From Hydractinia symbiolongicarpus (lineage: Eukaryota > Cnidaria > Hydrozoa > Anthoathecata > Hydractiniidae), in assembly GCF_029227915.1 (NCBI RefSeq), contig NC_079887.1, positions 9,300,001-9,364,000 of the forward strand: a stretch of 64,000 nucleotides of DNA, written 5' to 3'. The notes under the pieces were generated by a model that was not told the DNA's origin, searched no databases, and was given only the letters and a program-made list of their open reading frames with translations. Below, one piece after another: positions 1 through 12,339 of the stretch. Position 1 is the stretch's first letter. Every line of letters begins with the position of its first letter. Position numbers and translations under genes: made by a program.

Positions 1-1002
1 GACGCCACATAAATAAGAAAGAAATAAGAACAATTTAGGCTCAAGTCAGGAAAATAATAAGAACATTAAAGCTCACTGAAATTTTACTGTTTCTTATAGA
101 AAAATATAAATATAATACGACATAAAAAATATGATATAAAAAGATGTAATCAACATTAGTACAGTTTTATTTTATGCAAAAAGTGATTTATTTATATAAA
201 AATTATACAAAAATATTACAAAAAGTTATTTTATAATAAAAAAAAATTTAAAAACGGAACGCAAAATGTTACTTTTCTGAAAACCTGAAGGCCTATACGT
301 TGTTGTTGTTGCAAATAGAAAGTATTTGTCTAAAAAACTGAAACCACAAAGCAGCTGAACTATGACTCAAAAACATAGTGCGATACAAATTTATTATAAA
401 AAAAATTTATTATATAAAAATGCTTGAATCCAATAACATACAAGAACTTATAATACTTTAATATTAAATACGAATATTAAGGATTGGGCATATAGAAAAC
501 AAGAAATATATATGCACTTTGAAATGATGGAATGGTGTTTAAACATTTTCGCCAAAAACTCTAATAAATTATTATTTATTAAGCATGATTTTAAAAACAT
601 ATTTCAAAGGTTGGTAGGGGCAACCATTAAGATGTAAACGCGACGTTAAAAATAAAAAATAAAAAATTGCACATATCCTCTCAAATATCTGACCTAATTA
701 TTTACCATATTATACCATGGATACTATCTATAGTATCCATGGTATATGTATTTAACATCCTAGGCAGTCCTACTGGTAAAATTGAATTTTAAACTACCTA
801 AATTATTTTTAAGTTTCTTATAAAAAGTTCCAACAAAACGTATGTCTTGAGACACTCACATTTTACATGCGCCAGTAGTTTCAACATCTTTTTTCCAAAC
901 ATTACTAGACAGCACACAGTCTATCCACCACACCCCTTTCGTGGAATAATTTCACCGCTAACATTTACAAATAACATCGAGTAAACACAAAGTACTTACA
1001 TA
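1..1002. other. AT-rich non-coding DNA, probably intron of the FGFR-like gene
   Basis: No exon with flanking splice sites was found here on either strand, including the kinase exons expected after the transmembrane exon of the minus-strand receptor gene. The only structure is a near-perfect hairpin at 711-746, with arms of about 16 bases around the core ccatggatac. The stretch 20-70 shares the ttgttcttattt motif, in reverse orientation, with 3461-3770, which suggests a dispersed repeat. Confidence 0.5.
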
Positions 1003-1113
1003 CCGAATTCTCTCTATTTAACGCCCACTCTCTAAGCAACACTCCAATTAACGCCCACCCTAAAATCTCGAAAATTAATTAAACGACTAGGGCGTCAAAT
1101 AGAGAAAATACAG
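1003..1113. mobile_element. Short inverted-repeat element (MITE) with TA target duplication
   Basis: The ends ccgaattctctctatttaac and the reverse complement of the right end (ctattTgacgccc type, up to 1113) pair over about 26 bases with a few mismatches, and TA flanks both sides (1001-1002 and 1114-1115). The 111-bp size, absence of coding sequence and TA duplication fit a Tc1/mariner or pogo-type MITE. The gggcgt and atttaacgccc motifs recall the larger element at 60275-60751. Confidence 0.5.
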
Positions 1114-1491
1114 TAATATTACATTGGCACACACAAAAAATATACTTACCAATCCAACTTTATAATAATGGGCGTTACCAATGTGGTGAAGGCTTACGGA
1201 AGTCTTTTACCGGCCAATGCCAGTTAAAAAATTTCATGTTCTCGACTCAGAAAACAAAGTTGAAAGTTCATCAGTTCTTACGTAATCATTCTCTTCCGCG
1301 TGCACTCGCTATTAAATGGAACAAAAATTAATAAAAAATGGACCCGCCAAAATTATACGTTTTTTGTTTTAAAATATATTAAAACCAACGTTATAGGGGA
1401 AGAGTCGACCCTGAAAATAGATTGACAGATTACCATATTTTCAACAGGAATTGTTGAATCCGCTTGTCCTGTTTTGTTATTATTATCATTA

Positions 1492-1905
1492 CTAGTCGAT
1501 AAAGACCCGTGGAAAAATCCACTTTGGCAATAGGACATTGAAAAAGTTGGTTGTTTAAGACGTTTTGCTGACGTCAGCATAGCAAATCCAATAATAAATT
1601 GGCGAAATTTTAGTTTATTCGTTGCCTGTAACGTGTAGAGGTTGAAACGCTGATCAAAATAATGTATAGGACCATATCTTTTCTACGAACGACTAAGGAC
1701 ATATAAGGGTTTAAAAATTTTGCTGACGTCAGCAATGGCCCGTTAAGACGCGAAAAATTTTTTTCAGAAATTTATATCCCTGTTAGCTTCATCGTATAGA
1801 CCTTGAAACGATGATCAAGAAAATGTATAGCATCATGTACTTTTGACAAATGGTTGCAGAGATATTGGAGTTTATAGGTTTTTTGATGACGTCATCCCTA
1901 ATTAA
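1492..1905 (-). mobile_element. Helitron-like element, 5'-truncated copy
   Basis: Read on the minus strand, this copy ends in gtggatttttccac, a short spacer and CTAG followed by T, the same 3' end as the copies at 62109-63459. It includes the internal motifs ttgctgacgtcagcaa (near 1718) and gatgacgtcatc (near 1884). The 5' TC terminus was not found, so the copy is probably truncated near 1905. It lies between the presumed cytoplasmic exons and the transmembrane exon of the FGFR-like gene. Confidence 0.55.
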
Positions 1906-1930
1906 AAACTAATCACAATGTATTTTAGTT

Positions 1931-2228
1931 ACATTTAACCACAAAAAACCCACATTTAATCACAAAACACCCACATTCAACCACAAAAATCCCACATTTA
2001 ACAAAAAACCCACATTTAACCAAAAAAAACTGGCATTAAACCACAAAAAACCCACATTAAACCACAGAAACCCACATTAAACCAAAAAGAACCCTCATTT
2101 AACCACAAAAAAATCCTCATTTAACCACAAAAAACTGACATTAAACCACAAAAAACCCACATTAAACCACAAAAAACAATATTTAACCACAAAAAACCCT
2201 CATTTAACCACAAAAAACCCACATTAAA
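1931..2228. repeat. Minisatellite, about 20-bp unit
   Basis: Diverged tandem copies of a unit like cacatttaaccacaaaaaac run for about 300 bp. Copies differ by single substitutions and by tract length. The array sits in the intron just downstream (in gene sense) of the transmembrane exon of the FGFR-like gene. Confidence 0.85.
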
Positions 2229-2244
2229 ATTATGAAAAACGTAC

Positions 2245-5200
2245 CTCTACAACTACATTGTTTCCCTGCTTTCTTGCTTTTATCCACAACTTAATTAATA
2301 TGAAAAGAGACACGCAAATAACAATTGATAAAACAATGATTACTATAAAGAAACTGCTAAAAGTTGTAGCAGATTTATCCAATTCTAAAAAAACAACATA
2401 AATAACAATGTTATGGCATGCATTGATTAAAAATTTGTCAAAAAACTACTTTTGGGCATATAAGTAAAACAAGGTGTTCACTAAAGCTTGGTTCTTACCT
2501 GGCACTAAAGAGCACTAACAAGGAAAATCTCAGCGTTGAATTTTTTTTCAATAAGTGAGAATCATTTTCAACGCTCGTTAGTGCTTACTATCGCTCGTTA
2601 GTGCTTACTATCGCTTGTTAGTGCTTACTATCGCTCGTTAGTGCTTACTATCACTTGTTAGTGCTCTTTTACATGCACTAAGGCGTAGTGCTGTTATCAA
2701 AATATTTTGATACTAGCACTAAAAATTAGTGCTCATTCCATTGTTTTCTTTGAAGATCAAAGGCGTCGTATGTTTATGCTGAAGTGTTTGTACAGAACAT
2801 AATTTCAAAATTTTAGAAATAACCATTTTTGTAAATACTTGTTTGGTTTTGTAAAAGTTTACGCTGTTCAAAATAAATTATACACGAAAATTTCGATGGA
2901 AAGAACTACACGTAGCCAACCGTGGTTTCTTGCTGAGGGTGAAATGAAGCAGTGAGAAAATCTTTCAGGGCTCATACAAATACACCTAAAAAAAGTATTC
3001 TTTGTGTGAATCACTTTGAAGCAGACGCTTATTTTTCAGTGTTGCTTAGTGCTCAATAACTATCGCTTGTTAGTGCTCTTTAGTGCCAAGTGAGAACCAA
3101 GCTTAACTGAAACCAGATCAAGAATTTCCTGACTTTTTAAGATTTTCCCTGACCCATGCTTTTACAAGGAAGGTATGTGACAGCACAAGCAAAGCCATAC
3201 ACAAAACGCATGTTAAGATGCGATGTTGATAACACATAAGAATTTATATGCTAAAAAAAGGTTGACCAATGTACACCAAAAAGGACACTTAGAAAACTTG
3301 ATGTGTGCTTTTTGGTGTACATGTACTAAAACCCCTCCTGAAAATGGCTACTGACCAATATAGAACATACCAATATAGAACATTCTTTTGCCTAATATAA
3401 CTGATGAAGATAATAATACACGTTATTTTATGAACCAGTAATATCCAGCCTAAGGGTTGATGCCTTATTTTATTTATTCTTTGTTCAGCAGTAGAATTCA
3501 GCCTAGATTTGTTCTTAAAATGTCTATATATAGATTTTGTGTTTTTGTTGCTGATGAAACTCTATAATTGCGCTCATGATCAATCAAGCCGAAATGAGTA
3601 TTTTTATGCAGTTATTGAAAGTGAGACAAAAAAGTGCTGTTCTTATTTAAGGGCAAAACTCAGACTCTGATTGTTCTTATTTTTAAACCAATAATTTCAA
3701 CCTAAAGCTGTTCTTATTTTGTTCTTATTTTTCAGAGAAATCCAAGGCTCGTGTAATTGTTCTTTTTTTCTTGTATACATGTGAAAATAATTAAAAACAT
3801 AAAAAAAGATGTTTAGTAATACCAGCATGTCAAAAGACTGTACAGTTAACACTGGATTTTGTGTTGATTTTGTGTTATATGTTACTATATGGTCGTTTTG
3901 GGTTCAATATATATATTACGTGCATGTTTCGTTGTTTTTTTATGGTGTATTGCATAATTAACTTTTGTCTTATGCTTGTGTCTCAAGTGTGCTATTTTCA
4001 TTGATAGAATTTATATACCTTAGGAGTACTAATTTCCGCGGGTACATTTTTTCGCTAATTTCACGTTTTTTGACCATTTTCGCGAAATTAAATGCCCTCA
4101 AAATATTTCACGATGTTAAATTCGCGAAAATTAATAGCCGCGAATTTCTTTTTCAATTGAAATTTGCGAAAATTAATACCCGCGAAAAAAGTTAAATTTA
4201 TCAGGTAGAGATGATAAACAAGACAACATTAAAATACCACTCAGAATGGAAACCTGAAGGTGATTCTGATAATTACTCAGCACTAGAATCAGATGATAAT
4301 GGAAATGCGTTTGATGCATTCGACCATGGCTTATGATTAGTAAGAAAGTGGCAATTTTGTTAGAACATGTGTTTTAATTGCTTCAATTTCCAATTTCGGA
4401 AGGTTTCTCGTGGAATGTAAAGTTAATAAATTACATTTTTTTATTTAAAGTCTACTTCCGCGAAAATCAATTCCCCCGAAAATTCGAAATACGAACAATT
4501 CCAGAAAATTAATACTCGCGAAAAATCAAAATTTTTTCGATTCGCGAAAATTAATACCTGTGAAAATTAGTACTCCTAAGGTATGTAGTTTTTTCACGTT
4601 TATTTATTCATTCCTGCTTAAAAAGTCAAAGTAGCAAGTTTCAAATATAAAGTTTAAAAGTTTTTTTAATCAATATATATTCAAATAATAATTTACGTCA
4701 ATTTAAGAAGTTTGAAGATTTAAATCACAACGATGTTCATTCTTTTACGCCCTGTAGAAAATAGTTGGTATATATTTGTTATTTATCTTAATTATACATT
4801 GTTTATTTTCAAATTTAGGCGTTGAAAAAAAGTTCCAAACATTTCTGTCAGTGTTTTTTTGTCATCCCGCAAAAACTTAACAAAACCCTTTCACAGGGGC
4901 CTTGAAATCCTTTTCTTGGCCAGATAAAATGCACAGTATTGTTTTTATTATTCTGCTGTCTTTTTGAAACTAATAACATACCTGTCGCTGAGCGTGTTGG
5001 TAGAACATTCAAATATGCACTAACGCTGTCACTTCCTAAATGGTTACTGACCAAGCAAGTGTAATACCCAGCATCATTCAATTTAACATTTACTAATGTG
5101 ATTTTAGAACCAAAAAAAGTTACTCTCTCCATGTTCGATCTCATGGCATTAGTTGTTCGCTTAACTAAAGTACTATTCAAAAGTTTGAATTCATTGTATT

Positions 5201-7210
5201 CAATGTCATTTGTTCTTAAATGTTTTACTTTTCTCAAAAATGTCTTGTTCAAACTACTTTTCCATTTTAACCAACCAAAATGAATTGACTCAGTGTGCAC
5301 AGTGACTGTGTAACATGATATACTTGCATTTTCCCCAACATATCTGGTCTGGTTTTCAACAGTTCTCTCAAGGTGTGGAGTTGCCCTGGGAATACCTAAA
5401 TGAACATAAGTACACCATTATAATCGCCCAAGCTTTGGAAATTTCTTTCAAGTACCATATGCATGGTAAGCATGTTTTAAATTCGTAATAAGAAACTTTT
5501 TTCATGCATGCTTTACATAATTGTACAACAACAAAATAAGATCAGTGTGTGTAAAATATACATTGCAGCTTAGTTAAAAAACAAGTTTGACAATGCACAT
5601 ACCATATACATTAAGTGTATAGTTAAACTCAATAAAACCATGTTTGTTTTCAGCACGACAGGTGTAAACTGCAGAATCTGATGAAAATACTGAATTTAAT
5701 TGCAAGACAGACTGGTCATCAATTAACGCTTCTCTCCATTCTCCGCTCAACATTAATTTATGATTTATAAACCACTTGTATGTAATAGGTTTGTCACCAT
5801 CAGCCTTACAGGAAAACGTAACTTGTGCCCCTGAAGGAGAGACTGTGTGACTACTTAGATGCATCTCCTTTGGATTCGAAAAATGAAGCTTTTCTCCTAA
5901 AAATAAATCGTAAGCAGAAATCTGCTTGATGTGTCCTTGAAAACAAGAATTGCAAATTATTTTGGTGTGTTTGCTAACGTTCAAAATAATCCAATAATTC
6001 AGGACTAGTGACTGCAAAAGTTTGCTAAGTTTCCTATGAGCACAGACTCTGCTTGGTAAAAAAAGCGAAAATGTTTTTACTTAAATCTTTCAATTACAGT
6101 GGTTTACAGGGGTCTATTGTTTGTACAAGAATGTGGGGTATGGCTATATTGCTCTTGATTCAAAATAAAAAAAATTTTATCAACTATATATATATATACA
6201 AAAAAGAAAGCTTTCGAGAAAAACTAGAGGAGAAGAAAATATAAAAAAATACTAAATACAAAGTCAACTTTATCTAGTAAGTCATGTAGTAACTTAGCCA
6301 AGTTCTAATTTCGCAAATTGATCTTTTTAGGAGTTTTAGTGCAGACAAATTTTTCGCAAATATGGATAATATTCGCAGAATTTGCAAAAATTATTCTCCA
6401 TAAAATTTACCTAACTTAAGGTAATAAAACAAAGTGTTACTAAATATTTTCACATCAATCAGGATATATTGTACTCCCCAACACAAATTACCTTTTTTAT
6501 TGGCTATTACATACACACTGTTATAAACAAGCAGAGCAAATATTTCCATCAACTCACTGAAAAACTTCTCCCCCAGCTCAAAACATCTAGTATTTGGCTA
6601 CCCTACTCTTTAGCCAAGCTTAAGCTGTTTATTTATGATCCCTACAACAGATTCCAGATTCAAATGCTTTGTTTTTGCAGACAGAAAGGAGGGTTAAGTT
6701 TGCATGGGTTAAGCGAATTTGAACCAACAAAGGGGAGTCAAAAATGCTCAATATTTAGGTAAAGATACTTTTGGAATCACAATCATGTGATTTTTAAACT
6801 TTTATGTTGCTCTGACCCTTTTTTCCCACAGTATCAACATGGGTAGCACAAAGCTAGCGAATTTAAAAGTAAGCAGAATAATAAAAAATAACATTAGATA
6901 AAACTAGTACCTTCAACTATTGTAACATTGTATGCTATTATTTCTTTGACAGACTTCCCAGTAGTGACATCGTTGCAAGAATATACACCAATATCATCTT
7001 TATTAACATTTATTATCCTTAAAATTCTTCCGGCCTTTTTTAAAATATAACGCTGATCTTTAAAATTGATACTTTTGTTGTTTTTTAACCATACTACTTT
7101 TTCTGTATTGTTTCTATATTTGCATACAAGTCTTATCTGTTCACCAGAGTAAATCAGGAATCCAGTTTTCAATAGACTGAACATCATGATAATTGTAAGT
7201 TTCTGCAAAC
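2245..7210 (-). CDS. FGF-receptor-like Ig transmembrane receptor, extracellular and TM exons (partial)
   Basis: Cell-surface receptor of the FGFR type, partial. Four exons can be joined. Ig1 ends at 6911 and starts near 7180-7204; it shows the LVCKY, VVWLKNN and VYSCND core. Ig2 is 5603-5896, with VTFSCKAD, YKWFINH and VYTCRAENKHG. Ig3 is 4982-5395, with ASISCYTV, FGWLKWK, a long C-C' loop and YYTCLVSNHLG. The TM exon is 2245-2384, with a hydrophobic helix from SSFFIVIIVLSIVICVSLF followed by a basic stop-transfer stretch. The junctions Ig1-Ig2, Ig2-Ig3 and Ig3-TM are all phase 1, as is usual for Ig exons. The Ig2 sequence (ENKHG then NYTLNVYG) and the long Ig3 loop resemble FGFR D2 and D3. 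A 42-base open exon at 7234-7275 may lie upstream. No signal peptide, no acid box and no kinase domain is visible, so a kinase-less FGFRL1-like receptor or another Ig receptor remains possible. Confidence 0.65.
2485..3103. mobile_element. Harbinger-type non-autonomous element, AGCTTGGTT family
   Basis: The ends form an inverted repeat of about 38 bases (left agcttggttcttacctggca; the right end pairs with two mismatches). The element is flanked by TAA at 2482-2484 and 3104-3106, a TWA duplication typical of PIF/Harbinger elements. Inside the left end lies a roughly 20-bp tandem repeat (cgctcgttagtgcttactat, 2573-2670). No transposase frame is present. The element at 21676-22718 has the same terminal sequence and the same TAA duplication. 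Confidence 0.75.
3269..3322. repeat. Perfect 15-bp hairpin
   Basis: Arms atgtacaccaaaaag (3269-3283) and its exact reverse complement (3308-3322) flank a 24-base loop. No gene lies within it. It is probably a small fold-back element. Confidence 0.6.
4018..4581. mobile_element. Inverted-repeat element rich in cgcgaaaattaatac motifs, TA duplication
   Basis: The terminal inverted repeat ccttaggagtactaattt pairs with aaattagtactcctaagg at the right end, with TA on both sides (4016-4017, 4582-4583). Sub-terminal copies of a cgcgaaaattaatacc motif occur several times at each end. The interior holds a 41-codon acidic frame at 4210-4335, too short to assign. The TA duplication suggests a Tc1/mariner-related non-autonomous element. 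Confidence 0.65.
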
Positions 7211-7275
7211 ACATATCGTAACAGCTGGTTTACCTTCTGCTTTCACATTGACAACTGGCAACCTATATTTATGTC

Positions 7276-9724
7276 CTAATAAAAGATTTAAACTCATTAA
7301 ATTAATATTTTACCAACACAATCATAAATCTTTGACTTCAACAGCAGCTTAAAGAAAACCAGCACTTCTGTGGAAAACTAGTATATATACCATATTCATA
7401 GATTTGGTAAAGTTTTACTTTACCAAATCTATGAATTTACTCAAAAAATGCTTTTGGAATGCTTATTCGTGGATTTAAGAACTGTTAAGTAAAACTGTCA
7501 AAATGACAAGGATATAAATCTTTTCTTATATATATTAACAGTCATATTCAGGAGAGGAAATTTGATTTTTACATGAATTTTATCCTAAATTCGATATTAG
7601 AGACTGGCAAAAAAAAAAAAACACATAGCAGATTTTGTCTGCTAAAGGGGTTAAGGTGAGTTTGTTAAAGAAATTTATTCTATGGTGAAAATATATATTT
7701 TTGCAAATTTGTTCTGAATCTTTTTTCTATTTGAGTTACAAATGAGTGAATGCAAGCTCCAGGAAAACAAATATATAATTTCACCTGTTGACAAGATCAT
7801 TTAGAAATTATAGTGTATTTCAGCCTAATTTAAGAGTGACAATGATTGGTTTTTGGCTTCTCTCTGTGTAGTTTTATAAACCCAAAATGACGTAAGACCC
7901 AAGTGAAAGTAATTGGCAAAAAAATCTGCTAAGGAGCAGATGTTAAATGTTAGCAAACAAAAATTTGTGTTACAATCATCTTTTGTGACACAGATTGTGG
8001 CCCAATTTATAACTCTGAACCTGATTTATGCATATTATCTTTATTCAAAAACATGGTATCGTCTTTTTAATTTTATTATCCAAGTTTTCCTAACATACAT
8101 AGGGTATATATCGTCCAAATTACGTGAACGGAAAAACTATGTTATTCAACTTTTTCTATATCATTCGCTGTTCGCTGACAAAACGAGATACATTCTAGCA
8201 CTTTTTGTAGGCTTCGCCATGGAGAACTGAGAATTTAAAGTCCAATTTGTTCCACCACGATACAAAATTAAAAATGGTATCCTCATTCCGAAATGTGGAA
8301 TTACAAACATTTTGCTCATAAAATAAACTTTGATCAAGTTTTTGCTTGACCCTGTGCAAACACTGTCCCCACTTGCCAGCATTTTTTCAAAGTTGATTTA
8401 AGAGATGGATGAAATCATCTTTAAATTTGCCCAAAGGAAGTTAGTTTGATTGTTTAAAAATGAATTGTGACTGGCCAATTTAGACCAACTCGCTACCTTA
8501 GTTTTAAAAAGGCGAAGTCCTGAGTGCCATAATTCTAAAAGGGCCTAAGTTCTGAGAGCCTTAATTCTAAAGGGGCCTAAGTCCAATTTCTTGATTTTCA
8601 GAAAACTGCAATTAAAGCTTTTACTTGATTCTGAAGTAACTTTTAATATTTAGGTATGGAAGTAAAACTTTTCTGAAAGCTATAATTATGATTTTGTTTC
8701 TTGGATTAAAAACTGTTATTGGCAAAGTAAACAAATCATGTGCTACCAAGTAAAAACAACAAAAAGGACTTAGGCCTCTTTATGCTTACTAATTTAAATT
8801 ATAAGGACTTAACCACATATGAAAACACACTATGCAGGTTTTGTTGCTTTTCTTTACCACCATTGGATCATTAATACACTATATTAAATTTTTTCACCTA
8901 CTTACAACCAACCATAATGTTGGGCTGTTCTAAGAATAAATGGTTTTTCGCGAAATTAGGTTTTGGTGATATATATTTTAAAGTTTTCAAATCCTTTCAA
9001 AAGGGCAGAAATCATTTTTTGGTTATTATTTGTACTAATTGATACCAGCAAAAAGGTATTTCTTATTTGAAGGATATATATCCTTTCCACTCACTCTGCA
9101 CATTTAAAAATTTTTAAAGCAAAGTCGACTTCCCTTATCCTTTGTGTTTTTCATAACCCACATTTTTTTGAACTTGTTAAAATTCTGTTATTTTTCGTTA
9201 TGCTTTATTAATTCTGTTAAAAATAAACGAAAATGTATTTACCTGCTATCAAGTTTTTCGTGCGTTAAATCGAAAAAATAACATTGGCATGGTTAATATT
9301 TTTTTTCCATGATTTTTTTGCATCCCGCATCCTGAATCTTAAATCCTGCATTTTGCATCCTGTTTCCCGGTCAGCATTCACATACCACTTTTTCAAATAT
9401 ACCCATATGTACGTAAGCAAAACTGAAAATTGTGATGTTATCTTAGGAATTGTAAAATTTCGTTGTAGCTGTAACCATTGATGATGTAACTTACTAGAAT
9501 TTTATCCAATGCAATTTCAGGCAGCTTAGAACCACAATTGGTATTGAAGTGCCCGGTATATAGTGTATTCTTTCACCACTTTTGTAAACAAGCTTTAGTT
9601 CACTCTTCACATATCCAGAGCCACGTACTTGTTGTATCGTTTAAGTTTTTCATATACTGCTTTCCTTTAATTGGAAAGGCCCCGAATCGGCAATAACATG
9701 TACTGGCAATCTACTCCCACGGTC
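7276..9724. other. Intergenic region without a recognisable gene
   Basis: This lies between the FGFR-like gene and the next element. A perfect 19-bp hairpin (arms 7394-7412 and 7418-7436, core catagatttggtaaag) is the clearest structure. At 8503-8583 there are three diverged tandem copies of a ttctaaaagggcctaagt-type unit, and an inverted ggacttaggcc at 8764-8775 suggests a decayed inverted-repeat element. Short open frames on both strands lack splice context and family resemblance and were not called. Confidence 0.5.
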
Positions 9725-10376
9725 CAGTCTTTTTCAGGAGAGGCGTGTGATCACACGCGCACGCCTTGGCACATGCCTAATCCGTTTCAGGCGTGTGATT
9801 AATCACACATTCTTAACTAATGCGGAGGTGAACGCAGATGGAGCACGGATGAAGCAAGTCTGCAAAACTGCACTTACAGGCGGAATAGACATTTTATCAA
9901 GGATTTAATTGTAGATAATTTCTGCAGGTCCGAATTTAATGGATTTTTTCTTTATGCCTGTAAAAACGAAACCCATGTGCGGTGTAAATTTTTAAGTTTT
10001 AAACCACATGGATAAAGATTTTTTTTAACTTGAAAACAAAGCATATTTTTGCCTATTTGCTTGTGATGACCTGAAAAGTGAACAATAAATATAAAAATGA
10101 CAGCATAGTCATGCATACTATTTCGGACATGTAGAAAAGGAAGTTAAGATTGAGAGAGTCGCTATACCAGTAGACGCTCGATCATCGTGTTTGGGGTTCA
10201 CGATTTAAAACGTCCCCACTTTTCTACCGCAAAATGAATGCGCAACAAAAAATAACCTCGGAGCCCGTGTCATATGCGTAACAATCTTTGCATGTGCGCT
10301 TTACATTGCACGCGCGTTACTTGATTTACATGTGCGAATCATCGCACACCTACTCAAATATTCCTGAAAAAGACTG
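9725..10376. mobile_element. Inverted-repeat element with 5-bp target duplication
   Basis: The left end cagtctttttcagga and the right end tcctgaaaaagactg are perfect 15-bp inverted repeats. The element is flanked by the direct repeat cggtc (9720-9724 and 10377-10381). Sub-terminal sequences are rich in tgtgcgatcacac-type motifs. No transposase frame was found. CAG...CTG ends with a short duplication fit a hAT-related non-autonomous element, though most hAT duplications are longer (8 bp). Confidence 0.65.
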
Positions 10377-10582
10377 CGGTCCTGTTTCAACTCTCTGTTT
10401 ATAACTTTTAAAAGTGATGCAAATATTGTCACTTCTTCATTACACCTGAGATCAGCTTTTTTTTCTTTGTAGAATTAAAAAATGAAGTACGCATTTTCCT
10501 TTATCAGCCAAAAACTCAGAAAACTGTCAATGCCAGTCTTCATTAAAGCTCTTTGATTTTCATTTGAACTGTCTTCTGTCTT

Positions 10583-10866
10583 TTGTCGTACCATTGAAGT
10601 GCATATAATGTAATCCCGTGGGAGATATTCAAGCTTGTCGTTCCATTGAAGTGCATTATGATGAAATTATGATGAAATGCTGTGGTAGACATTCAAGCTT
10701 GTCGTACCATTGAAGTGCATATGATGTAATGCCGTGGTAGACATTCAAGTTTGTCGTTCCAATGAAGTGCATTATGATGAAATTATGATGAAGTGCCGTG
10801 GTAGGCAGTCAAGCTTGTCGTACCATTGAAGTGCATAATGATGAAATTAATGCCGTGGGAGACACT
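10583..10866. repeat. Minisatellite, unit about 60-80 bp
   Basis: Repeated units share tcgtaccattgaagtgcat, then a variable atgatgaaattatgatgaa segment, then gccgtggtagacattcaagc. About four copies are recognisable, with unit length differing by loss or gain of the atgatgaaatt block. Downstream, 10918-10980 holds GCTA tetranucleotide runs. Confidence 0.8.
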
Positions 10867-11615
10867 CACAATGGAGTGCGGCCTAGATAGATAATCATGT
10901 AATTAGGACGGTATACGCTAGCTAGCTAGCTATAGTTCTAAAAGTATAAGTATAGCTAGCTAGCTAGCTAGCTAGCTATATAAAAAGTGGAACCTCCAAC
11001 CTACCAAGCATGCACATTAAGCACACAAATGTTTCGTTTAGCTACAGAGCTTTAGTTAACCTAGTCATATAAATTTCCTAATGAAAGGTTTTAGTATAGC
11101 TAGCTAGAACCATGCTGGCTGTCTTCTGCCATCTCTTTTCATCTTTCTGCTCCCCCAGTAGCCAAAATAAATGTTACCCAGGCACACATTTTCATTACAG
11201 TAAATAAATATAGTAAATAAGTAAGTAAATACATTTATTTGTTAAGTTAGATTACAAAAAATAAACTTTTTTAAAAAAAATAAATTGTCTAGAGTATAAA
11301 TAATGCAATAATCTAACCTAACAGGAGAGCTAGTCAAATAGATAAATCTAAACAAGAACTAGCCCCCCTGTCAATAAAAAAAATAAGATAGACATATATA
11401 TATATACGTGGTAGAAATAAATTAGAAGACAAAGACAAAACAAACAAAAAAACACAAGAAAAACAAACAAAAAATCAATAAATGAAATAAGATAAACAAA
11501 AATTAAACAAAATTAAATAAAAAAATATAGCTATATATATACAAAAAATGAATAACTAATTAAACTTAAATTTAAATTTAAGTGTAGCAAATAAATTATT
11601 AGTTTATATAATTCC

Positions 11616-12265
11616 TTATAAGTATTTACTTAACAATTGATTTGTAATTATTTTTTTGCACTGGTTTTTGGATAGTGATGACAGCTTTTTATCACTGTGT
11701 TGGTTATTAATTGTATTCCAGCAACGGATTGATTGATATTTTATACTATAAATTCCATACCAAGTGGTACTAACATTTGGAAGTATTAGGTTATTGTTTG
11801 ATGCATTTCTAGTATTATGGGTATGAGTATTTGCAACCAGAGTGAAAATGCCTTGCAGAGGTTTAGGCAAATTTTTATGATAATGATCATACGCAAATAA
11901 AAAGTCTTTCAGCTTAATTGTGTCAGGAAAAGTAAGTATTTTGGATTTATTAAATAATTAAGTAGGGCTGGTTGCAGGTTTGAAGTTCATAATTTTAATT
12001 GCTTTATTTTGAAGGGTGATAATTCTATTCAGGTAGGTGCTTTTGTTATGTCCCCATATTTGACATCCATAAGTTAGATGTGATGAGAAGATAGCATGAT
12101 ATATATTAGTTAAAATATTATAGGAAACATAGTGTCTTATTTTAGATAATATTACAGGAAATCTGTGTTACACCAAATTCGAAAAAATTGAAGACAAATA
12201 GTGATATAGTAAATACTTAACATTCTTTCTCATTTTGTTAGAAGAGAGGGAAAAGCTGGTAGCTA
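11616..12265 (-). pseudogene. LINE reverse transcriptase, 3' fragment
   Basis: Minus-strand translation in more than one frame gives the C-terminal part of a non-LTR retrotransposon reverse transcriptase. Near 12060-12110 it reads AIFSSHLTYGCQIWG, then LQNKAIKIMNF near 12000, and at 11616-11830 a run with HNTRNASNNN, YGIYSIKYQSIRCWN and a stop after LLSKYL. This pattern (H-x-YGxxIWG, QNKAIKII, NTR, GIxSIxYxGxxxWN) is typical of CR1/L2-like and related LINEs. Frameshifts and stops break the frame, so this is a dead 5'-truncated copy. AT-rich sequence with taaa and aaat runs follows the stop at 11200-11610. Confidence 0.8.
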
Positions 12266-12339
12266 AATGTTTTGGCTTACCAAAAAAAATATAACCAAGC
12301 AACAAATCTTTAGGATTTATGGCTAAACCTAAGAGGTGC

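Noticed and set aside
1121-1260. A minus-strand exon ending at a good donor (ttg|gtaagt)
   Set aside because: All three frames carry stops within about 25 codons, and no acceptor with a matching phase was found.
1353-1580. A cytoplasmic exon of the FGFR-like gene
   Set aside because: The open frame lies inside a Helitron-like copy and has no kinase or juxtamembrane character.
7913-8382. Overlapping open frames on both strands
   Set aside because: AT-rich chance frames with no domain; the minus frame begins at a non-ATG codon.
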